A DNA stretch of 38,691 nt from Pandoraea iniqua. Lineage in GTDB: Bacteria > Pseudomonadota > Gammaproteobacteria > Burkholderiales > Burkholderiaceae. The stretch is taken from NCBI RefSeq assembly GCF_902459685.1, contig NZ_CABPSF010000015.1:1-38691 (forward strand), written 5' to 3'. The notes under the pieces are model-generated. The model did not search any database. It saw only the letters and a program-made list of their open reading frames with translations, and was not told the origin of the DNA. Below, in pieces: positions 17,798-26,019 of this stretch; the stretch's first letter is position 1, and each line of letters opens with the position of its first letter. The position numbers and the translations under genes were made by a program.

Positions 17798-18298
17798 TCA
17801 ATTGCTGTCCGGCCAAGGATTGCCGGTAGGCTGAAGAAGGTCATCGTCGGTCGTCGTGATGCGGTCGACCGGCGCGAAGAACTGCTGATTCTTGGTGTTT
17901 CGGCGATTTCCGGTGCCGATCGGCATATGGCGCGGCATCTGCATCTGCGGGATTTCGAAACTGCCGGTGAGGAGCGCCTGATATGAATCGTCGGCAACTT
18001 GCGCAAGCTGAGGGGGTACCGTCTTTCCCTTCATCGACGCCAAGCGCGTCACTGCCAGATTCGTGACAAATCCCTGTAAAGCCCAGTCGGGAATGCCTGC
18101 GTCGTCGCCTAGATCGCTGGCGCGCGCACTTGCGGGTAGGTTGTAGCCGACGCGGATGCCCTGTGAATCCCACATCGCGGCCATCCAGTCGAGACGACGC
18201 AGCGCATACGAATATTCCTCTGCGCTCAGGTCAAAGGTGTAGCCAGCCAGCCCGATTTCGGCATATGCGTCGTCGATGATTTCCTTCTTCGTTGCCAT
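17798..18298 (-). CDS. gp4-like tail accessory factor
   Basis: A 166-residue helical protein like P22 gp4 (166 residues), the ring that joins portal and tail hub. Shared pattern: KKEIIDDAYAEIGLAGYTFD..., ALRRLDWMAAMWDSQGIRVGY near residues 32-52, a central helical block with NLAVTRLA, and a C-terminal PRHMPIGTGN close to the P22 PSRMPTGSGN. The position after coat and before gp10 agrees. Confidence 0.88.
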   Translation of the reverse strand: MATKKEIIDDAYAEIGLAGYTFDLSAEEYSYALRRLDWMAAMWDSQGIRVGYNLPASARASDLGDDAGIPDWALQGFVTNLAVTRLASMKGKTVPPQLAQVADDSYQALLTGSFEIPQMQMPRHMPIGTGNRRNTKNQQFFAPVDRITTTDDDLLQPTGNPWPDSN

Positions 18299-18310
18299 GA
18301 CGCGGGGCGC

Positions 18311-18664
18311 TTACGCGCCGCTCCCGGCTTTCGCGTCAGCCTTCCCGGCTTTCGCTGGCTTATCAGTCGACACCGCTTCCTTGGCCGCCCCCTCAGTTGC
18401 CTTAGCCACGGTTGCTGCACGTTCTGCTTCTTCGCACGCCTGACGCTCGGCCGCTTCCTTCGCTTCGCGCTCGCGGCGCTCCTCGGTCTCGCGCAGGCGT
18501 TTCGCCTCTGCCTCGCGGGCCGCCGTCGGCGAGGGGTGCCAGCCTTCGGCAAGCATGTCCGGCACTTCGACGGCTTCGACGATGATCGTGTCGACATCGA
18601 CGCCATGCAGGCGCTGTTCGCTGCCGACGCGAAACATCATCGTCGCTTCATGGAATCCTTTCAT
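18311..18664 (-). CDS. small Ala/Glu/Lys-rich protein downstream of coat
   Basis: A 117-residue protein. The first 45 residues form a compact beta-like part (FHEATMMFRVGSEQRLHGVD, then VEAVEVPDMLAEGWHPSP). From about 46 on it is a long charged Ala/Glu/Arg helix ending in a Lys/Ala tail. The start at 18664 has AGGTGA 7 bases upstream. The longer frame reaching into the coat gene is not used. Beta-plus-charged-helix proteins of this size occur after capsid genes in several phages, but I cannot name a function. Confidence 0.65.
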   Translation of the reverse strand: MKGFHEATMMFRVGSEQRLHGVDVDTIIVEAVEVPDMLAEGWHPSPTAAREAEAKRLRETEERREREAKEAAERQACEEAERAATVAKATEGAAKEAVSTDKPAKAGKADAKAGSGA

Positions 18665-18679
18665 TGGGGTCACCTCGTG

Positions 18680-18716
18680 AAAACGGCGGCCGGGCGTGCG
18701 AGACGCCCAAGCCGCC
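18680..18716 (-). terminator. strong hairpin after the coat gene, terminator-like
   Basis: On the minus strand GGCGGC (18716-18711), two unpaired T and GGGCGT (18708-18703) pair with ACGCCC (18697-18692) and GCCGCC (18690-18685). The loop is 5 bases and one base bulges. GTTTTC follows. It is a 12-pair GC stem with a short T run, between the coat stop and the next ribosome site. It probably works as a partial terminator or mRNA stabiliser that keeps coat mRNA above the downstream genes. Confidence 0.6.
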
Positions 18717-18725
18717 GGCAGGCAT

Positions 18726-19979
18726 TTACACCTGATTGAACAACTCAACGCCGCACATCTCGGTGTTGAGCACGGCGACACCGAAATAGATGTCGGCGCG
18801 GTACTTCGTGACATACGTGTTGATGTCGAAGAACTTCGTCAGCGTGACCTCGATGCCCTGATCGGTCGTGCCACGAATGGCCTGAACACCGGCGTCGGTC
18901 GGCACTTCGTAGCGGCCCGGCAGCAGTTCGACGGAATCCATCTTCCAGTGCGGATTGAGAGCCGAACCGGCTGTGTTGAGCCAAGTAATCGGCGCGCTGT
19001 TGGCCGGGGTGGCCGTCACGTTCTGGTAGCAGACTTCAGCCAACGATGCACCCTGCGCGCTGATGAACGGCGGCGTGATCTGAAGGTGCGTGCCGTCGAC
19101 AACCGACACGACGCGGAAGGTCTTCAGCTGGCCCGTGTCCTGCTTCGTGATGTGATGCACCGAGTTCACGCCCGCGACGGTGAAACAGTCGCCAGCCACG
19201 ACGCCGGCCGTTGCGCTGACGGTGATCGTCTGGAAACGGTTGTCGACGTTGGTCACCTCACCGTACGACGCTGCGACGGTGGCCGCCGGCACGTAGTACT
19301 GGTTCGCCGCACCGATGGTGATCGCGCCGCCGGCCGCAGCGATGATGCGCGGCGAATAGTCCATCTTGAACACGCCGAAGTTCGCCACTTCACCGACGTA
19401 TGCCTTGTCGTACGCGGTCTCCGGACGGCCTTGCAACGTCTGGCGTGCGGCCAAATTGCTCGCCATGCCGTTGTAGTCGCGCGACGAGTAGGCAGCATAG
19501 CGCTCGTCCATGCCGATGCCCTGCTCGTTGTAGATCGCGTCGATCGCTGCCACGTCGTCGAAGCCACTTGCGGCCGACGTTCGCTTGACGACCAGAGAGC
19601 CGAGGGACGTGACCGAACTGTTCACGGCGACGTTGATGTCAGAGGCCAGTTTCTGCTTGGCCGAATCCCCCAAGCGGTTTTCCTGCAACGCATCACGCAG
19701 TTCCTTGGCCGTCATCGTCCACGGCACCGACTGCGAACGGTTGATCGAAGCGGGAACCGACAACTGGGTATAGCCGTTGAAGTTGGCCGTCTGGTCCAAG
19801 CCCGAATACGACTTGGCGATGTACGGTTGCGGACGCCAGATGATGTCCGCGGACCGCTCCATACCCTGCTGATTGGTCGTGTACTTCTTGACCAGCCGCG
19901 ACATGACGAGTGCGTCGTCAAAGCCTTCCAGAAGCTGCTCGAAGGCGACCCGTTCTTCCTTGCTGAAATTGTTTGCCAT
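18726..19979 (-). CDS. major coat protein, P22 gp5-like
   Basis: A 417-residue capsid protein with the HK97-type fold expected of P22 gp5 (430 residues). Similarity is plain in the central and later part: NVDNRFQTITVSATAGVVAG and FRVVSVVDGTHLQITPP align with P22 [20 protein letters not shown] and FSVVRVVDGTHVEITPK. The N-terminal region with MERSADIIWRPQ matches P22 MQRSSNTIWMPV. The inserted I-domain of P22 coat should be in the middle. It follows the scaffold gene, as expected. Confidence 0.95.
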   Translation of the reverse strand: MANNFSKEERVAFEQLLEGFDDALVMSRLVKKYTTNQQGMERSADIIWRPQPYIAKSYSGLDQTANFNGYTQLSVPASINRSQSVPWTMTAKELRDALQENRLGDSAKQKLASDINVAVNSSVTSLGSLVVKRTSAASGFDDVAAIDAIYNEQGIGMDERYAAYSSRDYNGMASNLAARQTLQGRPETAYDKAYVGEVANFGVFKMDYSPRIIAAAGGAITIGAANQYYVPAATVAASYGEVTNVDNRFQTITVSATAGVVAGDCFTVAGVNSVHHITKQDTGQLKTFRVVSVVDGTHLQITPPFISAQGASLAEVCYQNVTATPANSAPITWLNTAGSALNPHWKMDSVELLPGRYEVPTDAGVQAIRGTTDQGIEVTLTKFFDINTYVTKYRADIYFGVAVLNTEMCGVELFNQV

Positions 19980-20018
19980 TTTCGCTTTCCCTCAATCGGA
20001 TTTGATCGAGAGCAGTTG

Positions 20019-20948
20019 TCAGCGGCGCGACTGCGCCTGCTTCAATTGCCGCTTGTAGGAGTTGACCTTGGAGTAATCCCCGGTCTTCTCCGCTTCGGCT
20101 CGCAACTGCTCCAACTTTTTCTCACCGCCTCCGACGGCCGGTGTGCCGGCTGCGGAGGTCACGCGCCCTTCGGGCGCTGCTTTGGTCGATTGGCGGGGCG
20201 TCACTTTCAGTTCCTTTTCGAGTTTCGCCGCGGCAAATGCGAACCGGACGGGATCTTTGATGGAAGCCAACTCTTTGAGCTTGTTCGGGTAGCGACCCAA
20301 CGCGTAGACAAACGCGGCGGGGCGGTCCGCGCCGGCGAGCACAATGCCTTGCTGCTCGACGGTGAGTGCCGCCACCACATCGTTTTCCACGTCCTGATAG
20401 TCCTTGACGCGCAATTCGGTCGCTTCACGGCGGTAGCCGTTCAGGCGTTCGACTGCGGCCTGCTCGCGCGCCTGCGCCGCTGCTCGTTGTTCGTTTTGGA
20501 CGGCGTCGACTTTGGCCTTGTCGGAGTACCACTGGCCGAGGGCTTCATCGAATTTCGCTTCGTCGTAGTCGAACTGCTCGAGCGTCGGTTTCTGGCCGAG
20601 CGTGGGGACTTCTGGTTGCTGGGTTGCTGCCGCGCCCTGCTGTGCTTCGAACTTGCGCACCTGCCGCTGAAGTTCAGCGTTCTGCTTGCGCAAGTCGCGC
20701 ACCCAAGTGGGGGCACCGTTGAGTTGTTCATCCGAGGCTGGCGGGGCCTCATCGCCGAATTGGATTTCGAACGCACCTTCGTCTTGGTCGCCTTCGTTCG
20801 TCGATCCTTCAGCGGCAGTGTCAGTGCCGTTGGGCTGATCGTCGTTCGCAGCGTCGCCCGTCAGGGCTGCCGGCTCGGTGCCGGTGCCATTGTCGAGCAC
20901 CTCGTCGTTGGCGTTCTCATCCGTCGTAAGCTGGTCTGCCGTTTGCAT
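20019..20948 (-). CDS. scaffolding protein, gp8-like
   Basis: A 309-residue, highly acidic and helical protein. The first 80 residues are Asp/Glu/Asn/Thr-rich and disordered. Then come coiled-coil segments (DLRKQNAELQRQVRKFEAQQ) and a basic C-terminal part ending in NSYKRQLKQAQSRR, which is the coat-binding style of P22 gp8 (303 residues). It directs coat assembly and leaves the procapsid before DNA packaging. The start at 20948 has AGGGAT upstream. A longer open frame upstream is not supported. It lies between portal and coat as in P22. Confidence 0.88.
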   Translation of the reverse strand: MQTADQLTTDENANDEVLDNGTGTEPAALTGDAANDDQPNGTDTAAEGSTNEGDQDEGAFEIQFGDEAPPASDEQLNGAPTWVRDLRKQNAELQRQVRKFEAQQGAAATQQPEVPTLGQKPTLEQFDYDEAKFDEALGQWYSDKAKVDAVQNEQRAAAQAREQAAVERLNGYRREATELRVKDYQDVENDVVAALTVEQQGIVLAGADRPAAFVYALGRYPNKLKELASIKDPVRFAFAAAKLEKELKVTPRQSTKAAPEGRVTSAAGTPAVGGGEKKLEQLRAEAEKTGDYSKVNSYKRQLKQAQSRR

Positions 20949-20988
20949 ATAGATCCCTGTCGACTCGCGGCTTAAAGGCGCCACGGTG

Positions 20989-21019
20989 GCCTCAGGCTGG
21001 TTTCTACCAACCGTGAGGC
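20989..21019 (-). other. hairpin in the portal-scaffold gap
   Basis: GCCTCA (20989-20994) pairs with TGAGGC (21014-21019), and inside it GGCTGG (20995-21000) partly pairs with CCAACC (21007-21012). It lies in the 101-base gap between the portal stop and the scaffold start, the largest gap inside the virion operon. No T run follows on the minus strand, so it is not a plain terminator. An RNA processing or stability element is possible. Confidence 0.35.
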
Positions 21020-21049
21020 ACACCAACAAGAATGACCAATCTAAACGGC

Positions 21050-23212
21050 TTACTGGGCTATTGCGGGCTGCGCGCCTTGATCGGGCGCGTTCGCGACAGG
21101 TTGCGCTGGTACAGCGCTCGCAGCAGCGGCCGCCGGCCCGGTGGTAGCGATGAGGGTTTGCAGGATCTGGATGGCAGTTTGCAGGTGATCGTTTTTGGCG
21201 TTCGCCAGCTTGGCAACTGCGTCCGCGCGCGAGTTTGCGGCGTCGGCCAGCGTCTTGAGCGTTTCGGCTTTCGTCTTCCCGGCCTTGGCCGCTTCGTTGC
21301 CAGCAGCTTCCATCAACCACTGATCTTGCGGGCTCGGCGGCTGGTTCTGTTGCTGGGAAGCCTGTTGAGCCAGTTTGCGGGCCTCTTCTTCGGTCGGCTG
21401 AACGACACCTTCCGTCACAAGCTGCATGCGCAGGAACTCGCGCAGGTCATCCAGCCCCTCGCCATCCATGTTCGTGAGGATCAACGACGTCACGATGCTG
21501 GAAATCTTCGGATCTTGGATGAACTGGAGCATTCCCACGAGCGCACGAACGGTGGCATCACGGCGGCTCTTGAACGCGGGACCGGTGTCGGCCAACACGT
21601 CGAACTTGCCCGTCGCCGGATCATTCACGACCTGTGCGGCCCCGTCGACCATCTTGGGCTGCTTGAGCTTGATATTCGACCGAGCGTCGTCTTTCCCGAC
21701 GAAGGGCATCGTGCGATTTTCCTCGTCGTAGATCTCTCGCGCCATGCCAAGCCAGACTTCCCCGCTTCGCTGCATCGACTTGCTCATGTTGTCCATGTAG
21801 ATGAACGACTGCATGTCGATCTTGTTCTGCACGAGCTCGACGGCCTTGGCGGACACGTTCGAGACGATCTGCTCGCCTGCCTGCTGCTCGCCCGTGACTT
21901 CCTGAATAACGCTCGACGAGACCTGCATGAGCGCCGCGAGAGACTCCGGCACCGGCGGCGGTTCGGTATAACCGATCGGGCCAGCCGGAACCTTTTCACC
22001 GTTGGCGCCCTTGATCGGGTCGACCAGCAGGAACGGGTTATCGTCGATGTTGTCGCTCGCCCACGTAGCGGCGTGGTTCTTGATCTGCTCGGGTAGGAAA
22101 ATCGGCTTACGGCGCGGTGCCAGCGCATTGATGATCGCCAGCAGCGAAATCTGCATGTTGAACAGGCGTTGTGCGTCGGTGCCGAGACGAACATGGCCCA
22201 TGATGCGCTCCATGTTATCGATGTACGCGCGCTTGCCGTAGAACGGAATGACCGGAATGTTCGGGCCGGCGACATAGCCGCAATCTTCAAGCACCCGGGT
22301 GCCGTCGTGGATCCACTTGTGAACACGGCGCTCTTTCACCGTGCGCACCCGAATTTCGGTGTATCCCTGAGCCGCCAAGCTTTCGCGGTACTCATCCGTC
22401 AACTGTGCTTCGGGCACCTTCGTATCCTTGCCCTGCTGATTGTTCAGGCGGAACACATGCACGCGCTTGCGGATTTCCTCGACGCAGTAATATTCGGCCA
22501 CATAGATGACGTCCGGCGTATACCAGTCGAACTCCGTCATCTTCTGCACCTTCTTGAACGACGACGCGCTCGGCAGCACGATCCCTGCTTTCCCGTACGG
22601 ATCCGCTTCGCCGGGTTCACCCCAGTTCTCCGCGTATGCATCACGGCTTACCGCTGAAATCACCCAGCATCGATGAGCGTCGGACTTGTCGTATTTCTTG
22701 CCGTCGAGGCTGAAGAATACCGACGAGTCGGCATCGTAGATCGGTTCGAACACGATCTTTTGCGTGTCGTCGTCTTGGTCGTACTCGTCGGTGTAGACGT
22801 TACGCAGTCGCCACGCACCCATGCCGCCAGCCACGCCTTCCTCGAAAGCATTGTCGTATGCTTCCTGACCGCCGCTGCGCTGCTCGTCGGCTCGGTACAG
22901 GCCGCACAGCGTATCGGCCGTCTGGCTCGTCGCGGCGTCATCGACGGGTCGGAACTCCACCGAAATGCGATTGTTCCGGTACTCGTTGAAGATGCGCACA
23001 CAGGACATGTGCAGCTTGTTCACCTCGAAACGAGGCTTGTTGTCGAACTGGAGGCGCAGCGAGTCTTCCCACATGGCGCCCTCGACGAACACGAACCGAC
23101 GGTCGCGAAGGCATTTCAGTCGCACTTCCTGCTGACTGGAATATGCGCGGTCGAACTCGACTAGGGACGCCTCGACGACTGCGCTGTGAATCTCTGTTTT
23201 GCTCTTGCCCAT
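21050..23212 (-). CDS. portal protein, P22 gp1-like
   Basis: A 720-residue protein (P22 gp1 has 725) forming the dodecameric DNA channel of the head. Alignable blocks: NRISVEFRPVDDAATSQTAD, GVAGGMGAWRLRNVYTDEYD, KYDKSDAHRCWVISAVSRDA, VRLGTDAQRLFNMQISLLAI, RRKPIFLPEQI and the C-terminal Ala/Gln-rich helices that make the P22 barrel. It lies directly after the large terminase. Everything expected of the family seems present. Confidence 0.95.
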   Translation of the reverse strand: MGKSKTEIHSAVVEASLVEFDRAYSSQQEVRLKCLRDRRFVFVEGAMWEDSLRLQFDNKPRFEVNKLHMSCVRIFNEYRNNRISVEFRPVDDAATSQTADTLCGLYRADEQRSGGQEAYDNAFEEGVAGGMGAWRLRNVYTDEYDQDDDTQKIVFEPIYDADSSVFFSLDGKKYDKSDAHRCWVISAVSRDAYAENWGEPGEADPYGKAGIVLPSASSFKKVQKMTEFDWYTPDVIYVAEYYCVEEIRKRVHVFRLNNQQGKDTKVPEAQLTDEYRESLAAQGYTEIRVRTVKERRVHKWIHDGTRVLEDCGYVAGPNIPVIPFYGKRAYIDNMERIMGHVRLGTDAQRLFNMQISLLAIINALAPRRKPIFLPEQIKNHAATWASDNIDDNPFLLVDPIKGANGEKVPAGPIGYTEPPPVPESLAALMQVSSSVIQEVTGEQQAGEQIVSNVSAKAVELVQNKIDMQSFIYMDNMSKSMQRSGEVWLGMAREIYDEENRTMPFVGKDDARSNIKLKQPKMVDGAAQVVNDPATGKFDVLADTGPAFKSRRDATVRALVGMLQFIQDPKISSIVTSLILTNMDGEGLDDLREFLRMQLVTEGVVQPTEEEARKLAQQASQQQNQPPSPQDQWLMEAAGNEAAKAGKTKAETLKTLADAANSRADAVAKLANAKNDHLQTAIQILQTLIATTGPAAAAASAVPAQPVANAPDQGAQPAIAQ

Positions 23213-23245
23213 GATGTTCCTCGCGGCTCAGTGTGATGTTGCGCG

Positions 23246-24730
23246 CTATCGCCGCGCGTTCCAGTGGTTGACGGTTTTTGGGATATCGAAATGCTCAGGA
23301 CGCTGTGGGGCGTTCGGAGTGGCGAGGCGACGCATCATGTACGCGTAGCGTGAGGCCGACAGTAAATCGTCGCGCTTCTTCACGATTCGTCCGTTCTCGT
23401 CGCGGTGATAAAGGCGCTTCTCTTCGAACCAGTCGACGAGCGGCGAGAAAACTTTCCATCGGCCAGACAGCATGCGCTCCTGCATTTCCCAGATGCCGAC
23501 CTCGACGCTGTTGCCGCCGTCAGGCCATGTCGCATGTGCGGGAAGCATGTTGAAGCCGACAGCCGCGTACTGACCTTTCAACTCTTCGCCGCCTCCCTTC
23601 TCATGCTGCAAGCCGTCGTGAGGCCATGCGTATGGGATGTCACGCGCCCAGCCTTGAACGGCGATACGCGCCTGCCCTGCGTCCTTCTGTGACGCGCGCC
23701 ACGCGTTCGTCACGTAGATCACATCGGCATCCTTGTCCCATGCCAGTTGCACGTGGCCCTGCGGGTGGTCCCAGCCGAAGTCGAGGCCGTTGATGACGTC
23801 CCAGTGAGGGGGAATTTGGAAGGGATCGACCTTGATGTCGTCGTCAGACACCGTGAAGATGAGGCCCGCACCGACGGCCGGCACGCCTTTCGAGCGCATG
23901 TCACGCTGGTACGCAGGGTAGGCGGCGAGGATCTGGGCCTTAGCCTCTTCGGTCAGGTGCGGCGCATCAGCCCATGTGACGTTCATCAGGTACTGCCCTT
24001 CCTTGATGTCCTCCATGAACTGTGAAACGAGCGGCGTCATGCCGTTCTCAGGTGTGAACGTCAGCGTGACGAGGCCGCCGCGATTGTCGTCACCGGTCAG
24101 CGTACGTGTCAGGCACTGCGGGTAAATCTGCTGGTCGCGTGGCTCCTCGTCGATCCAGATGTCGTCGATCGAGTCGCCCATGAGCACATGCTGCCCTTGC
24201 TCGTATGCCTTGAACGACAACGTCGACCATCCGCCCGTCTCATGCTTGATCTTGATTTCCTTGATGAGGTTCTTCGTCTGGGGGGAACGGATGAACTCGC
24301 CCAAGCAGTCGCCGGGGATTGCCCCTTTGCCGTCGAGCGCATCGCCCTCGAAGTCCCCGAGCAACTTGCGCTGGATCACGTCGCGGATCTGCTCACCAGA
24401 GACGCCAAGTGCCCATGACCGGATAGGGCGACTGAATCGGTACCCTTCCCACCAATCGGGGTAACGGCCAGTGAGGTGAATCGCACGCTCGAATGCGGCA
24501 CCTTCGGTCTTGCCGACTCGGTTCGCGGCCATGAGTGCGCGCTGCTTATTCCTCGCCCCCTCGGCGAAGAACTTGCGTTGCCATGGATATGGCTTGAACA
24601 AAGCCAGTCGATTGCGGGCCCGGCGCTCGGCCTTCTCAGCCAGCGCCATCGCCAAATTGAGACGAACCCGACGCGCCTCCGAGTCCGAGAGCCGCGCCGA
24701 GTTCGGTGATGATCTTGTCAAGCTGCTCAT
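23246..24730 (-). CDS. terminase large subunit
   Basis: A 494-residue DNA packaging motor. ATPase: Walker A A69-NRVGKT75, Walker B IWID194-E195-E196, and a coupling block VTLTFTPENG. Nuclease: NGLDFGWDHPQGH with D317, and DDLLSASRYAYM near the end. P22 gp2 has 499 residues. The first ATG (24730) overlaps the small-subunit gene by 95 bases. An internal ATG at 24649 would cut this to 14 bases. Neither has a strong ribosome site, so the start is uncertain by 27 residues. Confidence 0.95.
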   Translation of the reverse strand: MSSLTRSSPNSARLSDSEARRVRLNLAMALAEKAERRARNRLALFKPYPWQRKFFAEGARNKQRALMAANRVGKTEGAAFERAIHLTGRYPDWWEGYRFSRPIRSWALGVSGEQIRDVIQRKLLGDFEGDALDGKGAIPGDCLGEFIRSPQTKNLIKEIKIKHETGGWSTLSFKAYEQGQHVLMGDSIDDIWIDEEPRDQQIYPQCLTRTLTGDDNRGGLVTLTFTPENGMTPLVSQFMEDIKEGQYLMNVTWADAPHLTEEAKAQILAAYPAYQRDMRSKGVPAVGAGLIFTVSDDDIKVDPFQIPPHWDVINGLDFGWDHPQGHVQLAWDKDADVIYVTNAWRASQKDAGQARIAVQGWARDIPYAWPHDGLQHEKGGGEELKGQYAAVGFNMLPAHATWPDGGNSVEVGIWEMQERMLSGRWKVFSPLVDWFEEKRLYHRDENGRIVKKRDDLLSASRYAYMMRRLATPNAPQRPEHFDIPKTVNHWNARR

Positions 24731-25061
24731 CGCTCAGGTTATTCAGATCAAGTTTTCCGTTCACATTTGCGTCGACGGCTACCTTCTCGCGCCATCCCAT
24801 CTTGTTCTTCGTCCACCAGATGATTGCCGTGTTGTCGCCACGCATGCAGTTTCGGTAGAGCTGCCCGACAACATTCGCGTTGGCATGCACAGCACCTTCC
24901 TCAACGGCCTTGGCGAACTCCGGATGGTCACGCTTCCAGTTGCGAATCGTCCGGTCACTCACCTTGAAAAGCGGCCCGAGCTCCCCCTCAAGCGCGCCAA
25001 TAAGGCTGTAGTTGCGCGCCAATTCGGCAAACTCGGGCCGGTAGAGCGTCTTGCACCCCAT
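24636..25061 (-). CDS. terminase small subunit
   Basis: A 141-residue protein that should recognise the packaging site and bring DNA to the large subunit. A helix-turn-helix is visible at about 30-52 (LGPLFKVSDRTIRNWKRDHP), followed by a helical oligomerisation part with WWTKNKMGWRE, a block common in this family. The start at 25061 is taken because GGGGGGAG lies 5 bases before it and its ATG overlaps the previous stop (TGATG). A GTG one codon earlier is possible. Confidence 0.88.
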   Translation of the reverse strand: MGCKTLYRPEFAELARNYSLIGALEGELGPLFKVSDRTIRNWKRDHPEFAKAVEEGAVHANANVVGQLYRNCMRGDNTAIIWWTKNKMGWREKVAVDANVNGKLDLNNLSDEQLDKIITELGAALGLGGASGSSQFGDGAG

Positions 25062-25276
25062 CACTCCCCCCCAGCACTACGGACGATTGCCCGGAACGCC
25101 CGCATGGTTCGCCAAAGCTGAAAAACAGTCCAGATGACCAACAGCCAAAGCAGCGGGCGCTCAGGCGCCGGCAAACCGAACCAGAACGCAATCTGAATCA
25201 GGATGAACAGCACGACGCAGCCGATAGCCCACCGGAGCAGGCTGTAGGCCACGGCCAAGGATGCGAGGCTCATCAT
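25061..25276 (-). CDS. small membrane protein, two spans
   Basis: A 71-residue protein with two hydrophobic stretches (about 13-30, WAIGCVVLFILIQIAFWF, and 38-50, LLWLLVIWTVFQLW) and a short basic end. Tandem ATGs at 25276 and 25273 follow a GGGGGGAAG. A longer frame upstream would run through the basic 59-residue gene and is rejected. It is coupled to the small terminase by TGATG. Holin-like in shape but far from the lysis genes; function unknown. Confidence 0.65.
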   Translation of the reverse strand: MMSLASLAVAYSLLRWAIGCVVLFILIQIAFWFGLPAPERPLLWLLVIWTVFQLWRTMRAFRAIVRSAGGE

Positions 25277-25278
25277 CG

Positions 25279-25458
25279 TTACTTCCCCCCAAAGCCGCGC
25301 AAGGTCTTCGCCAGTCGGGCTCGCTGACCTTCCTTGCCGCCCTTCTTCGCCGCCGCGTCGAGCTTCTTCTCGGGGATCTTTTCCCCCGCCTTCACCCCCA
25401 GTTCCTTGCGCAACGAACCGGGTTTTTTGATTGCATCCTTGATCCATTTCGTAGCCAT
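25279..25458 (-). CDS. short basic protein (59 residues), conserved phage type
   Basis: Begins MATKWIKDAIKKPGSLRKEL and continues with GVKAGEKIPEKKLDAAAKKG and RARLAKTLRGFGGK. It has about 20 Lys/Arg in 59 residues. AAGGAG stands 7-8 bases before the ATG. I recall near-identical short proteins (KWIQ.AIKKPGALR...IP.KKL..AAKK) in many phages and prophages near the packaging genes, with no assigned role. A nucleic-acid or virion DNA-binding role is plausible from charge. It is short enough to be missed by length cutoffs. Confidence 0.82.
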   Translation of the reverse strand: MATKWIKDAIKKPGSLRKELGVKAGEKIPEKKLDAAAKKGGKEGQRARLAKTLRGFGGK

Positions 25459-25461
25459 GAC

Positions 25462-25647
25462 TTACTCCTTATCCTGAATGCGGAAGCCGAACCACACTTG
25501 AAATCGGCTGGTTACCACGCCGTCGGCGCGAGTGAAAATCAAATGACCGGTGAGGGAACAGACGGAAGGCTTGCCATCCACGTGAACAGCGAACTGGCCG
25601 CCGCTATCCATCCACACCGCATAAAGCGCTTCCTTATGCTCGTCCAT
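25462..25647 (-). CDS. hypothetical protein, 61 residues
   Basis: A soluble-looking protein with alternating hydrophobic and polar residues that suggest a small beta sheet (ALYAVWMDSGGQFAVHVDGK, then GHLIFTRADGVVTSRFQVWF). AGGAG lies 7 bases before the ATG. It ends three bases before the start of the basic 59-residue gene. I do not recognise it. Confidence 0.62.
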   Translation of the reverse strand: MDEHKEALYAVWMDSGGQFAVHVDGKPSVCSLTGHLIFTRADGVVTSRFQVWFGFRIQDKE

Positions 25648-25664
25648 CTCAACTCCTGAAAGCG

Positions 25665-25683
25665 GCGCCGCGCTTGGCGGCGC
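25665..25683 (-). other. GC hairpin between two small genes
   Basis: GCGCCGC (25665-25671) pairs with GCGGCGC (25677-25683) around a five-base loop. On the minus strand CGCTTTC follows, a weak T run. It lies in the 42-base gap after the 108-residue gene. It could be an attenuator in front of the packaging genes, which would make it a target for antitermination, or an mRNA stabiliser. Confidence 0.35.
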
Positions 25684-25689
25684 ATGGGT

Positions 25690-26016
25690 TTAGGCCAGAA
25701 ACGCCTCGATTTCGTCGAGCGCCGCATGCAGTTCGGCCACAGCCTCGCGCTCGAACGACCAGAGGTGCGCGCGAAGCTTCGCGATAGCACCTTGCGGCAC
25801 AGCGTCAGCGCCCGTCGTGGAATCCTCGGCGCTTCCCGTCGGCGAGGCGCTGGTTGATTCGGGCGATGCACCCGTCAGCCCAACGTCGGCCAGAGTCGCA
25901 TCCGCACCGCTCGATGCCGTGCCGGTCGTCTCGGACGACGCCTGTGCCGTCGCAGCGGCAGGCTCCCCCGATTGCGCCACCTCGGCGCCGGTCGGTTGTT
26001 GGTTCAGTTCTTCCAT
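25690..26016 (-). CDS. low-complexity Ala/Ser/Thr-rich protein
   Basis: A 108-residue protein. Residues about 8-72 are almost wholly Ala, Ser, Thr, Gly, Glu and Asp, so probably disordered. The last 35 residues (AIAKLRAHLWSFEREAVAEL, then HAALDEIEAF) form a clear amphipathic helix. GGAG lies before the ATG. The layout, a disordered arm plus a C-terminal helix, suggests an interaction peptide. Family unknown. Confidence 0.62.
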   Translation of the reverse strand: MEELNQQPTGAEVAQSGEPAAATAQASSETTGTASSGADATLADVGLTGASPESTSASPTGSAEDSTTGADAVPQGAIAKLRAHLWSFEREAVAELHAALDEIEAFLA

Positions 26017-26019
26017 TTC

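Noticed and set aside
18696-20975. 759-residue open frame on the + strand across coat and scaffold
   Set aside because: It is antisense to two clearly identified P22-like genes. Its product is Arg/Val/Leu/Gly-rich with no domain pattern; long antisense frames are expected in GC-rich coding DNA.
25690-25696. Single TTAGGCC half-site as a fifth operator
   Set aside because: The second half is missing and it covers a stop codon; a chance match.
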